From NCBI RefSeq assembly GCF_017814945.1, contig NZ_JAGIPX010000032.1:27048-91047 (forward strand): 64,000 nucleotides of DNA, in the 5' to 3' direction. Made by a program: the position numbers and the translations under genes. The notes under the pieces were generated by a model that worked only from the letters and a program-made list of their open reading frames with translations, ran no database searches and was not told the DNA's origin. This DNA comes from Paraburkholderia sp. LEh10 (GTDB lineage Bacteria > Pseudomonadota > Gammaproteobacteria > Burkholderiales > Burkholderiaceae). Below, piece after piece: positions 18,917 through 28,249 of the stretch (its first letter is position 1; every line of letters begins with the position of its first letter).

Positions 18917-20181
18917 ATATCTACGCAGTAGGCGGCGCGATCCGCGATGAGCTGCTAGGCATGCCTGTGCAGGATCGCGACTACGTGGTGGTCGGCGCGA
19001 CGCCCGAGCAGATGACCGCAAAGGGCTTTCGTGCCGTCGGCAAGGATTTCCCTGTGTTCCTGCATCCCGACACGCACGAGGAATACGCGCTCGCGCGTAC
19101 CGAGCGCAAGACGTCGGCGGGCTATCACGGCTTCCAGTTTTTCTACGCGCCCGACGTTACGCTCGAAGAAGATCTCGCGCGGCGCGATCTCACGATCAAC
19201 GCGATGGCGCGCGAAGTGACGCCCGACGGTGAACTGATCGGCCCGGTGATCGATCCGTTCGACGGTCAGGCCGATCTGAAGAGCCGCGTGTTCCGGCATG
19301 TCAGCGACGCGTTTCTCGAAGACCCCGTGCGCATTCTGCGCGTCGCGCGTTTTTCGGCGCGCTTCACCGATTTCACCGTCGCGCCCGAGACGATGGAGAT
19401 GATGCGCAAGATGGTCGAAGCGGGCGAAGTGGATGCGCTCGTGCCCGAGCGCGTGTGGCAGGAAGTGTCGCGCGGCCTGATGGAAAAGAAGCCGTCGCGG
19501 ATGTTCGAGGTGCTGCGCGAATGCGGCGCGCTCGCGCGCATCCTGCCTGAAATCGACGCGCTCTACGGCGTGCCGCAACGGGCCGACTATCACCCGGAAG
19601 TCGATACGGGCGTGCACGTGATGATGGTCGTCGATCACGCCGCCGCGCAGAACTACGCGCTAGCGGTGCGCTTTGCCGCGCTCACGCACGATCTCGGCAA
19701 GGCAACCACGCCAGAGCACGTGTTGCCGCGTCACATCGGTCACGAAGGGCGCAGCATCGATCTGCTCAAGCCTTTGTGCGAACGTCTGCGGGTGCCGAAC
19801 GAATGCCGCGACCTCGCGTTGCTGGTGGCGCGCGAGCACGGCAATATTCATCGCGTGATGGAGACGAAAGCGGCGGGGCTCGTGCGGCTGTTCGAGCGTT
19901 GCGACGCGTTGCGCAAGCCCGCGCGTTTCGCCGAAGCGCTCCAGGCGTGCGAAGCCGACGCGCGCGGCCGTCTCGGCTTCGAGGCAGCGGCTTATCCGCA
20001 GGCGGAACGTCTGCGCAAGGCGCTCGTCGCGGCGCGCGCCGTCGATGCCGGCGCCGTCGCGCAGGCGTATGCGGACAACCCCGCGAAGATCAAGGACGTC
20101 GTGCATCGCGAACGGGTGCGCGCGGTCGCGCAAGCACTGGGCGAGGGGGCTTCGGAAGACGAAGCTTCGAAAGACGAATGA
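18913..20181 (+). CDS. cca: Multifunctional CCA-adding tRNA nucleotidyltransferase
   Basis: A 422-residue class II CCA-adding enzyme that builds or repairs the 3'-CCA of tRNA. The N-terminal nucleotidyltransferase motif is AVGGAIRDELLGMPVQDRDYVVVG, with the metal-binding DxD. It is followed by RRDLTINAMA and the R-rich EDPVRILRVARFSARF. A C-terminal HD phosphohydrolase domain (RFAALTHDLGKATTP) makes it the multifunctional type with phosphatase/phosphodiesterase activity. Its ATG overlaps the GST stop, so the two are probably coupled. Confidence 0.95.
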   Translation: MNIYAVGGAIRDELLGMPVQDRDYVVVGATPEQMTAKGFRAVGKDFPVFLHPDTHEEYALARTERKTSAGYHGFQFFYAPDVTLEEDLARRDLTINAMAREVTPDGELIGPVIDPFDGQADLKSRVFRHVSDAFLEDPVRILRVARFSARFTDFTVAPETMEMMRKMVEAGEVDALVPERVWQEVSRGLMEKKPSRMFEVLRECGALARILPEIDALYGVPQRADYHPEVDTGVHVMMVVDHAAAQNYALAVRFAALTHDLGKATTPEHVLPRHIGHEGRSIDLLKPLCERLRVPNECRDLALLVAREHGNIHRVMETKAAGLVRLFERCDALRKPARFAEALQACEADARGRLGFEAAAYPQAERLRKALVAARAVDAGAVAQAYADNPAKIKDVVHRERVRAVAQALGEGASEDEASKDE

Positions 20182-20182
20182 G

Positions 20183-20377
20183 CTAAAGCAGCCGCGCAAT
20201 CAGCGACAACAGTATCGACAGCACCAGCGTCGACATGAACGGAAACGGATACTCTTTCCCGAACAGCCGCAGCGTCACATCGCCCGGCATCCTGCCGATG
20301 CCGAGCTTGCGCAGCCACGGCCAGCACGCCGACAGCACGGCCACTGCGACAAACGTGGTGAGCAGCCAGCGGATCAT
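20183..20377 (-). CDS. DUF2905 small inner-membrane protein
   Basis: A 64-residue protein with two membrane helices flanking the family core KLGIGRMPGDVTLRLFGKEYPF, diagnostic of DUF2905. Function is unknown. It lies 16 bp downstream of the MidA-like gene on the same strand and converges on cca with a one-base gap. Confidence 0.85.
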   Translation of the reverse strand: MIRWLLTTFVAVAVLSACWPWLRKLGIGRMPGDVTLRLFGKEYPFPFMSTLVLSILLSLIARLL

Positions 20378-20393
20378 CCTGTGTGCCTCGAAC

Positions 20394-21587
20394 TCAGAGC
20401 GTATGTGAACGGTCGCCGCGCGCGAACGCGTCGAGCGTGGCGTCGATGCCGCGCGAAAACGCGATCACCTTGAACAATTCGCCCATCTCCGCCTCGGACA
20501 ACAGCTTTTGCACGGCGTTTGCGGCGGGCAGGAAGTTGGGAATGTCGGACGGGTCGATGGCGCTCAACGCTTCCGTGATGCCCGAATTCATCAGAAAACG
20601 CGCCTGTGACGTGTAACCGAGCAGATCCGCGCCCGTATCGACGCCTGCTTCGGCGATGCCCGTGAATTCGACGTGCGCGGTGATGTCCTGCAGGCCGGGG
20701 TAGAGAAACGGATCGCCGTGCGCGCGGTGCCGGTAGTGGCACATCAGCGTGCCTTGCACGCGCTGCGCGTGATAGTACTCGTGACGCGGAAAGCCGTAGT
20801 CGACCAGAAACACCGCGCCGCGTGCGAGCATCATGCAGACGGTGCGCGTGAAGGCGAGCGCGGCCTCGTGCGTTTCCGTCACATAAGCGCCCGTGCCGTC
20901 GATCTCCAGATCGCGCAGGAACGCGGCGTCGTGCGTCGACTGAACGGCGCGGTCCTCGAAATGCAGCGCGCCGTCCCTCAGCGCGACGCCGCGTTCGTGC
21001 CATACGCCGCCGTCGAGCGCGAAAAGCCGCACGGGCATCGCGTCGAGCACTTCGTTGCCGATCACCACGCCTTCGAACTGCTCGGGCAACGCGTCGAGCC
21101 AGCGCACGCGCGCGGCCATCCCGGGCGCGTGCGCTTCGATCGTCTCGCGCTGACGTTCGCGCAGCTCGCCCGACAGATCGACGATCGAATACGTCTCCAA
21201 CGGCGCGCCCAGCTCGTGCAACGCGTTGAGCACGCCCGACGCCAGCTTGCCCGTGCCCGCGCCGAACTCCATCACGTGGCGCGTGCCGCTCGCTTCCAGT
21301 GCCTGCGCGACCGGCCGTGCGAGCGTCGCGGCGAAAAGCGGCGACAGCTCGGGGGCCGTCACGAAGTCGCTGCCATCCTCCGCGCGGCGGCCGAACTTGA
21401 CGGCGCCGCCGCTGTAATAGCCCAGTCCCGGCGTGTACAGCGCGCGCTCCATGTAGCGATCGAACGGCATCCAGCCGCCGTCCGCTTCGATCGCCGCGCG
21501 GATCTGCGCAACGAGGGCTTCCGACTGCGCGAGCGCGGTCGGGCCGGGAGCAGGTAAACTATCGGGTTGGTGAGCTTTTGGATTCAT
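20394..21587 (-). CDS. MidA/NDUFAF7-like SAM-dependent methyltransferase
   Basis: A 397-residue class I SAM methyltransferase of the DUF185 family. The N-terminal block MPFDRYMERALYTPGLGYYSGG and the SAM-binding HVMEFGAGTGKLASGVL are characteristic, as is the later LVDYGFPRHEYYHAQR. The mitochondrial relative NDUFAF7 methylates an arginine of a complex I subunit; the bacterial substrate is unknown. The ATG at 21587 gives a normal length. The divergent reductase gene starts only 13 bases away. Confidence 0.9.
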   Translation of the reverse strand: MNPKAHQPDSLPAPGPTALAQSEALVAQIRAAIEADGGWMPFDRYMERALYTPGLGYYSGGAVKFGRRAEDGSDFVTAPELSPLFAATLARPVAQALEASGTRHVMEFGAGTGKLASGVLNALHELGAPLETYSIVDLSGELRERQRETIEAHAPGMAARVRWLDALPEQFEGVVIGNEVLDAMPVRLFALDGGVWHERGVALRDGALHFEDRAVQSTHDAAFLRDLEIDGTGAYVTETHEAALAFTRTVCMMLARGAVFLVDYGFPRHEYYHAQRVQGTLMCHYRHRAHGDPFLYPGLQDITAHVEFTGIAEAGVDTGADLLGYTSQARFLMNSGITEALSAIDPSDIPNFLPAANAVQKLLSEAEMGELFKVIAFSRGIDATLDAFARGDRSHTL

Positions 21588-21600
21588 TCCTGCATTGTAA

Positions 21601-22422
21601 ATGAGCGCCTCGAACGACACTTCCGCCGCCAACGCCCGTCCTCCCCGCGTCGTCCTCGTCACAGGCGCGTCGCACCGGATCGGCCGCGGGCTGGCCGTCG
21701 GCTTCGCGGCTGCGGGCTGGGACGTGGCGGTGCATTACGGCTCGTCGAGGGCAAAAGCCGACGAGGTGGTCGCGGAAATCTCCGCGCTCGGGCGGCGCGC
21801 GGTGGCGCTGGGCGCGGATCTGTCCGTCGAGGCGGAAGTCGAGCGGCTCGTGCCGGACTGCACGGCGGCGCTCGGGCGTCCGTCGTGCATCGTCAACAAT
21901 GCGTCGCTGTTCGACGAGGACACCGCGCTCGACGTCGGCTACACGAAGCTGCTGCATCTGACGTCGATCAACGTCGGCGCGCCGCTCGTGCTTGCGCGGA
22001 TGCTGCACGAAATCACGCCGGAGGCGGCGCGGCACGACGAATCGCTGCGCACCGCGGTGATCAACGTGCTCGATCAGAAGCTGTACAACATGAATCCGGA
22101 TTACCTGTCGTATACGCTGTCGAAGGCCGCGCTCGGAACCGCGACTGTCGCGCTCGCGCAGGCGCTTGCGCCGAAGGTGCGCGTCGTCGGCCTCGCGCCC
22201 GGCCTCACGCTGCAATCCGGCGATCAGACGCCGGAAAGCTTCGCGGCCGCGCACAAGGTAACGCCGCTGGGCCGGGCGTCGCGCATCGAGGATCTCGTCG
22301 CGGCGGCGCTGTACCTCGCGGATGCGCGCGGCGTCACGGGTACGACGCTGGTCGTCGATGGCGGCCAGCATCTCGTGCCGCTGCCGCGCGACGTGATGTT
22401 TTTGACGGGCGCCGATCGCTGA
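21601..22422 (+). CDS. FolM/PTR1-like pteridine reductase (SDR family)
   Basis: A 273-residue short-chain dehydrogenase. The cofactor motif at residues 21-30 is TGASHRIGRG, with Arg in place of the usual glycine (TGxxxRxG), typical of pteridine and dihydromonapterin reductases such as PTR1 and FolM. The catalytic pair is Tyr171 and Lys175 (YTLSK), and the conserved NNASLF follows. It is immediately upstream of folB. Both motif and neighbour suggest NADPH-dependent reduction of dihydropterins or dihydrofolate. Substrate preference is inferred. Confidence 0.85.
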   Translation: MSASNDTSAANARPPRVVLVTGASHRIGRGLAVGFAAAGWDVAVHYGSSRAKADEVVAEISALGRRAVALGADLSVEAEVERLVPDCTAALGRPSCIVNNASLFDEDTALDVGYTKLLHLTSINVGAPLVLARMLHEITPEAARHDESLRTAVINVLDQKLYNMNPDYLSYTLSKAALGTATVALAQALAPKVRVVGLAPGLTLQSGDQTPESFAAAHKVTPLGRASRIEDLVAAALYLADARGVTGTTLVVDGGQHLVPLPRDVMFLTGADR

Positions 22423-22508
22423 TCAACGTGCCTGGCGGCGCGCCGGAAAGCGCGCTCAATTTGCAACTGCGTGCGTGTTCGCACGCGCCCTTTTGTACTG
22501 GAACGAAC

Positions 22509-22904
22509 ATGTCTGCCGTCCTGCTTCATCCCCGGCTCGCCGATTGCCGCCGGCTCTTTCTGCGCAACTACGAGGTGCACATCAACATCGGCGTGCACGA
22601 TTTCGAAAAGCGCGGCGAGCAGCGCGTGGTGATCAACGTCGAACTGTTCGTGCCGCTCGCGTTGTCCACGCCCGTCGAAGACAAGCTGCGCGAAGTCGTC
22701 GATTACGACTTCATGCGCTCGACCATCGCGCAGCGCGTGAGCCAAGGGCATATCCATCTGCAGGAAACGCTCTGCGACGATCTCGCGAAGGCGTTGCTCG
22801 CGCATCCGCAAGTGCGCGGCGTGCGCCTGTCGACGGAAAAGCCCGATGTTTATCCGGACTGCGACGCCGTGGGCGTCGAAGTCTTCCATGTCAAAGAGGA
22901 CTGA
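22509..22904 (+). CDS. folB: Dihydroneopterin aldolase
   Basis: A 131-residue FolB-family protein that converts 7,8-dihydroneopterin to 6-hydroxymethyl-dihydropterin in folate biosynthesis. Recognisable segments are IGVHDFEKRGEQRVVINVEL with the family Glu/Lys region, VVDYDFMRSTI, and the C-terminal GVRLSTEKPDVYPDCDAVGVEV. The frame stays open far upstream, but the ATG at 22509 gives the correct family length. It lies 86 bp after the FolM-like gene and three bases before ttcA. Confidence 0.92.
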   Translation: MSAVLLHPRLADCRRLFLRNYEVHINIGVHDFEKRGEQRVVINVELFVPLALSTPVEDKLREVVDYDFMRSTIAQRVSQGHIHLQETLCDDLAKALLAHPQVRGVRLSTEKPDVYPDCDAVGVEVFHVKED

Positions 22905-22907
22905 GCG

Positions 22908-23912
22908 ATGAACGCTCCCGAAACCCTGACGGGCCTCGAAGCGAACGCGCCCGATACCGAAGCCGAAACGGAAGCCGCCGGGCGCAAGCGTGCGCTGACG
23001 CGTCGCGAGCAAAAAGAAGCGTACGAGAACAACAAACTGTTCAAGCGGCTTGCGCGCCAGGTCGGCGAGGCGATCGGCAACTACAACATGATCGAGCACG
23101 GCGACAAGGTGATGGTGTGCCTGTCGGGCGGCAAGGACAGCTACGCGATGCTGGACATCCTGATGCGCCTGCGCGAGCGCGCGCCGATCGACTTCGATCT
23201 CGTCGCCGTGAACCTCGACCAGAAGCAGCCGGGCTTTCCCGAGCATGTGCTGCCCGAGTATCTGGGCAAGCTCGATATTCCGTTCCATATCGAGAACCAG
23301 GACACGTACAGCATCGTCAAGCGCCTCGTGCCCGAGGGCAAGACGACGTGCTCGCTGTGCTCGCGTCTGCGGCGCGGCATCCTGTACCGCGTGGCGGGCG
23401 AACTCGGCGCGACCAAGATCGCGCTCGGCCACCATCGCGACGACATCCTGCAGACGCTGCTGCTGAACCTGTTCTACGGCGGCAAGCTGAAGGGCATGCC
23501 GCCCAAGCTGCAATCGGACGACGGCAAGAACGTCGTGATCCGTCCGCTCGCGTACGTGAAGGAAACGGATCTCGAGAAATACGCGGAGATGCGCGAATTC
23601 CCGATCATTCCGTGCAACCTGTGCGGCAGCCAGCCCAACTTGAAGCGCGCCGAAATGAAGGCGCTGATCCGCGAATGGGACAAGCGCTTCCCGGGCCGCG
23701 TGGACAATATGTTCAACGCGCTGTCGAATGTCGTGCCGTCGCATCTGATGGATCACACGCTGTTTCCGTTCGCGGGTTTGCGCGCAACGGGCGAAGCCGA
23801 TCCGCAAGGCGATATCGCGTTCGACGAGGAGCCGTGTTCCACCGATTCCGCAGCCGACGGGACACAGCCGCCGTCGCAGACGATTTCATTCGTGCAGTTT
23901 GACGATCTCTAA
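22908..23912 (+). CDS. ttcA: tRNA 2-thiocytidine biosynthesis protein TtcA
   Basis: A 334-residue iron-sulfur enzyme that thiolates cytidine 32 of certain tRNAs. The ATP pyrophosphatase P-loop SGGKDS is at residues 73-78. The cluster-binding cysteines are Cys148 and Cys151 (CSLC) and the CNLC pair at 236/239. The family segment HHRDDILQTLLLN is also present. The C-terminal 30 residues are acidic and variable. It starts three bases after folB, so it is probably in the same operon. Confidence 0.95.
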   Translation: MNAPETLTGLEANAPDTEAETEAAGRKRALTRREQKEAYENNKLFKRLARQVGEAIGNYNMIEHGDKVMVCLSGGKDSYAMLDILMRLRERAPIDFDLVAVNLDQKQPGFPEHVLPEYLGKLDIPFHIENQDTYSIVKRLVPEGKTTCSLCSRLRRGILYRVAGELGATKIALGHHRDDILQTLLLNLFYGGKLKGMPPKLQSDDGKNVVIRPLAYVKETDLEKYAEMREFPIIPCNLCGSQPNLKRAEMKALIREWDKRFPGRVDNMFNALSNVVPSHLMDHTLFPFAGLRATGEADPQGDIAFDEEPCSTDSAADGTQPPSQTISFVQFDDL

Positions 23913-23922
23913 CCTTTCCGGT

Positions 23923-23956
23923 CGCGCAAATGCCTTTGATAACAGGCATTTGCGCG
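23923..23956 (+). terminator. Thirteen-base-pair hairpin after ttcA
   Basis: Perfect inverted repeat cgcgcaaatgcct / aggcatttgcgcg around an eight-base loop, 11 bases past the ttcA stop. The following bases (gtattgt) are only weakly T-rich, so intrinsic termination is plausible but not certain. Confidence 0.5.
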
Positions 23957-24041
23957 GTATTGTCGGTGTGGTGGACAACATGGCGGCCGCGGGCCGCGTG
24001 CTAGAATCGCCCACTCCAAACTCGTCAAATACGCCCACGTC

Positions 24042-25403
24042 ATGAACATCGTGATTCTGGCGGCAGGCACCGGCAAGCGCATGCGCTCCGCGCTGCCGAA
24101 GGTGCTTCATCCCCTGGCCGGTCGGCCGCTTCTCGCGCATGTGATCGACACTGCACGCACGCTCAATCCGACGCGTCTGGTCGTCGTGATCGGTCATGGC
24201 GCGGAACAGGTGCGCGCGGCCGTCGCGGCACCCGATGTGCAATTCGCGCTGCAGGAACAGCAGCTCGGCACGGGACATGCGGTGCAGCAGGCGTTGCCGC
24301 TGCTCGATCCGTCGGCGCCGACGCTCGTCCTGTACGGCGATGTGCCGCTCACGAAAGCGGGCACGCTCAGGCGTCTCACCGATAGCGCGGGCAACGACGG
24401 CTACGGCGTGCTGACCGTGAAGCTCGACGATCCCACGGGCTATGGCCGCATCGTGCGCGATGCGCAAGGCAAGGTGGCGTGCATCGTCGAGCAGAAGGAT
24501 GCGACGCCGGAACAGCAGAAGATCGCCGAGATCAACACGGGCATCGTCGTGATGCCGACGAAGCGGCTGGATGGCTGGCTTTCGTCGCTTAAGAACGACA
24601 ATGCGCAGGGCGAGTTCTATCTGACGGACGTGGTCGAACTTGCGATTGAAGCGGATATCGACGTCGTCACCGCGCAGCCGGACGAAGAGTGGGAAACGCT
24701 CGGCGTCAACAGCAAGCAGCAGCTTGCCGAACTCGAGCGGGTCCATCAGCGCAACGTCGCCGATGAAATGCTCGTCGCGGGCGTGACGATCGCGGACCCG
24801 GCGCGCATCGACGTGCGCGGCACGCTCGAATGCGGCCGCGATGTGTCGATCGACGTGAACTGCGTGTTCGAAGGCAAGGTCACGCTGGCCGACAACGTGT
24901 CGATCGGTCCGAACTGCGTGATCCGCAATGCGACGATCGGCGCGGGCACGCGGGTCGATGCGTTCACGCATATCGAAGGCGCGCGGATCGGCGCGCAAGC
25001 CGTGCTCGGTCCGTACGCGCGTTTGCGTCCGGGCGCGACGCTGTCGGACGAGACGCACATTGGCAACTTCGTTGAAGTGAAGAACGCGGTGCTCGGCCAT
25101 GGCTCGAAGGCCAATCACCTGTCGTATATCGGCGATTCGGATGTCGGCGCGCGCGTGAATATCGGCGCGGGCACGATCACCTGCAACTACGACGGAGCGA
25201 ACAAGTTCCGCACGGTGATCGAAGACGATGTGTTCGTCGGCTCGGATACGCAACTGGTGGCGCCCGTGCGCGTCGGCCGCGGCGTGACGATCGCGGCGGG
25301 CACGACGGTCTGGAAGGATGTGGAAGAGGGCATGCTCGTACTGAACGAGAAGACCCAGGTGGGCAAGACGGGCTACGTGCGCCCGACCAAAAAGAAAGGC
25401 TGA
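24042..25403 (+). CDS. glmU: Bifunctional UDP-N-acetylglucosamine pyrophosphorylase / glucosamine-1-phosphate acetyltransferase
   Basis: A 453-residue GlmU. The N-terminal uridyltransferase domain has ILAAGTGKRMRSALPKVLH, then LGTGHAVQQA and the metal-site VLYGDVPL. The C-terminal left-handed beta-helix acetyltransferase domain shows hexapeptide repeats, and HLSYIGDSDVG and GTITCNYDGANK mark the active site. It makes UDP-GlcNAc for peptidoglycan and LPS. GlmS follows 54 bp downstream in the same orientation and provides the glucosamine-6-phosphate precursor. Confidence 0.97.
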   Translation: MNIVILAAGTGKRMRSALPKVLHPLAGRPLLAHVIDTARTLNPTRLVVVIGHGAEQVRAAVAAPDVQFALQEQQLGTGHAVQQALPLLDPSAPTLVLYGDVPLTKAGTLRRLTDSAGNDGYGVLTVKLDDPTGYGRIVRDAQGKVACIVEQKDATPEQQKIAEINTGIVVMPTKRLDGWLSSLKNDNAQGEFYLTDVVELAIEADIDVVTAQPDEEWETLGVNSKQQLAELERVHQRNVADEMLVAGVTIADPARIDVRGTLECGRDVSIDVNCVFEGKVTLADNVSIGPNCVIRNATIGAGTRVDAFTHIEGARIGAQAVLGPYARLRPGATLSDETHIGNFVEVKNAVLGHGSKANHLSYIGDSDVGARVNIGAGTITCNYDGANKFRTVIEDDVFVGSDTQLVAPVRVGRGVTIAAGTTVWKDVEEGMLVLNEKTQVGKTGYVRPTKKKG

Positions 25404-25457
25404 AGCGAGCCGCGCGTGCGGCGCTTCGGACCTTAACTCTGCAAAGGATCATTGATT

Positions 25458-27275
25458 ATGTGCGGCATTGTCGGCGCAGTAGCGCAGCGAAATATCGTTT
25501 CCGTTTTGATCGAAGGACTGCGCCGCCTCGAATATCGCGGCTATGACTCGTGCGGCGTCGCCGTGCTCGCGAACGGCGAGCCGAAGCGCGCGCGCAGCGT
25601 CGCACGCGTCGCCGATCTCGACGACCAGGTGCGTGAGACGCATCTCGAAGGCGCCACGGGAATCGCGCATACGCGCTGGGCAACGCACGGCGCGCCCGTC
25701 ACCGATAACGCGCATCCGATTTTCTCGCGCGACGAACTCGCGCTCGTGCACAACGGCATCATCGAGAACTACGAATCGCTGCGCGAGATGCTGCGCGGCA
25801 AGGGCTACGCGTTCGTCTCACAGACCGACACGGAAGTGATCGCGCATCTGATCCACAGCCTCTATCGCGGCGACCTGTTCGCGGCCGTGCGCGAAGCGAC
25901 GCAACAGTTGCATGGCGCCTATGCGATCGCCGTGCTGCACAAGGACCAGCCGCATACGGTGGTGGGCGCGCGCCAGGGGTCGCCGCTCGTCGTCGGCCTG
26001 GGGCAGGGCGAGAACTTCCTCGCTTCCGATGCGCTCGCGCTGGCGGGCAGCACCGAGCGCTTCATCTTCCTCGAAGAAGGCGACGTCTGCGAACTGACGC
26101 TGGAGAATGTCCGCGTGTTCGACCGCGAGGGCAAGCCCGCCGAGCGCGAAGTGCGTCAGGTGGCGGCATATGGCGGCGCTGTCGAGCTTGGACCGTATCG
26201 TCATTTCATGCAGAAGGAAATCTTCGAGCAGCCGCGCGCGATCACCGACACGATCCCGCAAAGCGATTCATTCGATGCGTCGCTGTTCGGCGAAGGCGCT
26301 GAGAAGGCGTTTTCGGAGATCGACAATCTGCTGATTCTCGCGTGCGGCACGAGCTATTACTCGGGCCTCACGGCAAAGTACTGGCTCGAATCGATCGCGA
26401 AGATTCCGACGCAGGTCGAGATCGCGAGCGAATACCGCTATCGCGACTCGGTGCCGAATCCCAAGTCGCTCGTCGTCGTGATTTCGCAATCGGGTGAAAC
26501 AGCCGATACGATCGCGGCGTTGAAGCATGCACAAGCGCTGGGCCACAAGCACACGCTGTCGGTTTGCAACGTCGGCACGAGCGCGATGGTCCGCATGACG
26601 GAGTTGTCGTTTCTCACGCACGCGGGCCGCGAAATCGGCGTCGCGTCGACGAAGGCCTTCACGACGCAACTGGTCGCGCTGTTCGTGCTTGCCGCGACGC
26701 TCGGCAAGATGCGCGGTCATTTGAGCGCCGCGCAGGAAGCGGACTCGATCCGGCAACTGCGTCACCTGCCCGCGGCGCTCAATAGCGTGCTGGCGCTGGA
26801 GCCGCAGATCATCGCGTGGTCGGAAGAGTTCTCGCGCAAGGAAAACGCGCTGTTCCTCGGGCGCGGCATGCACTATCCGATCGCGCTGGAAGGCGCGCTC
26901 AAGCTGAAGGAAATCTCGTACATCCACGCCGAGGCCTATCCGGCTGGCGAACTGAAGCACGGGCCCCTCGCGCTGGTGACGGAGGCGATGCCCGTGGTGA
27001 CGGTCGCGCCGAACGACGCGCTGCTCGAAAAGCTCAAGTCGAACATTCAGGAAGTGCGCGCGCGCGGCGGCCAGCTGTATGTGTTCGCTGACGCCGACAC
27101 GAAGATCGTCAACGACGAAGGGCTGCACGTGATCCGCATGCCGGAGCACTATGGTCTGCTGTCGCCCATCCTGCACGTCGTACCGCTGCAATTGCTCGCG
27201 TATCACACGGCTTGCGCACGCGGGACGGACGTCGACAAGCCGCGCAATCTCGCGAAGTCGGTAACGGTGGAGTAA
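25458..27275 (+). CDS. glmS: Glutamine-fructose-6-phosphate aminotransferase (isomerizing)
   Basis: A 605-residue GlmS that forms glucosamine-6-phosphate from fructose-6-phosphate and glutamine. The ATG at 25458 places the catalytic cysteine directly after Met (MCGIVGAV), as required for the N-terminal nucleophile, so the TTG six bases upstream is rejected. The glutaminase domain includes LRRLEYRGYDSCGVA and HTRWATHG. Two SIS domains follow (LACGTSYYSGL; ISQSGETADTIAAL), and the conserved C-terminus is KPRNLAKSVTVE. No glmS riboswitch-like element was recognised in the short 54-bp leader. Confidence 0.97.
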   Translation: MCGIVGAVAQRNIVSVLIEGLRRLEYRGYDSCGVAVLANGEPKRARSVARVADLDDQVRETHLEGATGIAHTRWATHGAPVTDNAHPIFSRDELALVHNGIIENYESLREMLRGKGYAFVSQTDTEVIAHLIHSLYRGDLFAAVREATQQLHGAYAIAVLHKDQPHTVVGARQGSPLVVGLGQGENFLASDALALAGSTERFIFLEEGDVCELTLENVRVFDREGKPAEREVRQVAAYGGAVELGPYRHFMQKEIFEQPRAITDTIPQSDSFDASLFGEGAEKAFSEIDNLLILACGTSYYSGLTAKYWLESIAKIPTQVEIASEYRYRDSVPNPKSLVVVISQSGETADTIAALKHAQALGHKHTLSVCNVGTSAMVRMTELSFLTHAGREIGVASTKAFTTQLVALFVLAATLGKMRGHLSAAQEADSIRQLRHLPAALNSVLALEPQIIAWSEEFSRKENALFLGRGMHYPIALEGALKLKEISYIHAEAYPAGELKHGPLALVTEAMPVVTVAPNDALLEKLKSNIQEVRARGGQLYVFADADTKIVNDEGLHVIRMPEHYGLLSPILHVVPLQLLAYHTACARGTDVDKPRNLAKSVTVE

Positions 27276-27296
27276 GGCTGCTCGCGGTGCGGCGGG

Positions 27297-27350
27297 TCGT
27301 CGTCGATTCGTCGTCGATTCGTCGTCGATTCGTCGTCGATTCGTCGTCGG
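27297..27350 (+). repeat. 11-bp tandem repeat downstream of glmS
   Basis: The unit tcgtcgtcgat is repeated four times perfectly, followed by a fifth partial copy (tcgtcgtcgg). The array begins 21 bases after the glmS stop and lies between two convergent genes. Eleven is not a multiple of three and no coding frame is evident, so this looks like a length-variable noncoding minisatellite. Confidence 0.9.
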
Positions 27351-27436
27351 TTGATCGTGTTAATCGTGATTGACTCGCCGCTTACCGCAGGCCAATACCC
27401 CGTGCTCGCGATGAGCCGCACCCACCGCGCAGACAA

Positions 27437-28249
27437 TCAAGGTTTTCTCGCGTAGGCAAGCACACACGGCATCGGCATGCGCACCTCGCCGGCCGTCGCA
27501 TACTGCGCAGCCCCTTCCGATATCGCTTTTGCGATGCCCGCCAACTCCTCCGGCGTCTGTGCGTTCAGTATCGCCGATATGCGCACGCCTCCGCGCAGCG
27601 CCATCTCGAACAGCGCGTTCGGAGAGGCGATACGCAGAGTCTGGCCGACCTCCTGAACATGCGGCTCGCGAAAGCCGGCTGCCGCCAGGACCCGCTCGCA
27701 TTCCTGCCAGTCGCTGAACCTGAAGAACGGCGGTCCGGCCGGTAGCTGAACGTCCATACGGCCATGCATTTCGATCGCCTTGAGCACGATCCCAAAGCCG
27801 ACGGTCTTGTCGGGTGTCGCCCATACCGTGAAGCCGACGCGGCCGCCGGGCGCGAGCACCCGAAACGCTTCCTCTAGCGCCTTCTCGGGATTCGAGAAAT
27901 GCAGCATCCCGAAGCTGATGCCGACGGCATCGACGCTTTCATCGGGAAACGGCAAGTCTTCGGCGCTGCCGATACGAAACGTCAGCGCAGGGTAGATGCG
28001 CCTCGCCTGATCGACCATCGAATCGGCGAAGTCGACGCCGACGGCATCGGCGCCGCGGTTCGCAGCCGCCGCGGCGAGATAGCCCGGACCCGAAGCGACG
28101 TCGAGGAAACGCACGCCACGACGCACTTCCAGCGCATCGAGCAACGCGCCGTGCGATTGAATGGTCAGATTGCCGAAATACGTGTGATAAGGCTGCGCGA
28201 CCCTTTCCCAACCTCGATGTTCGAATGCGCCGAATGCGGTTTCTTCCAT
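27437..28249 (-). CDS. Class I SAM-dependent methyltransferase
   Basis: A 270-residue methyltransferase with the AdoMet motif FLDVASGPGYLAAAAANRG, acidic motif GVDFADSMVDQAR, then DLPFPDESVDAVGISFGMLHF and the post-motif PGGRVGFTVWA. This is the UbiE/Methyltransf_11 pattern. The ATG at 28249 is preceded by a good Shine-Dalgarno (ggggaga); the longer upstream frame is arginine-rich and implausible. The substrate is unknown, and neighbours give no pathway clue. About 700 bp of noncoding DNA lies upstream. Confidence 0.88.
   Translation of the reverse strand: MEETAFGAFEHRGWERVAQPYHTYFGNLTIQSHGALLDALEVRRGVRFLDVASGPGYLAAAAANRGADAVGVDFADSMVDQARRIYPALTFRIGSAEDLPFPDESVDAVGISFGMLHFSNPEKALEEAFRVLAPGGRVGFTVWATPDKTVGFGIVLKAIEMHGRMDVQLPAGPPFFRFSDWQECERVLAAAGFREPHVQEVGQTLRIASPNALFEMALRGGVRISAILNAQTPEELAGIAKAISEGAAQYATAGEVRMPMPCVLAYARKP

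Noticed and set aside
25404..25457. glmS ribozyme/riboswitch
   Set aside because: Only 54 bases separate glmU and glmS, too short for the ribozyme, which is also not expected in this lineage.
27297..27350. CRISPR-like array
   Set aside because: Eleven-base units without spacers; a simple tandem repeat. No cas genes in the window.
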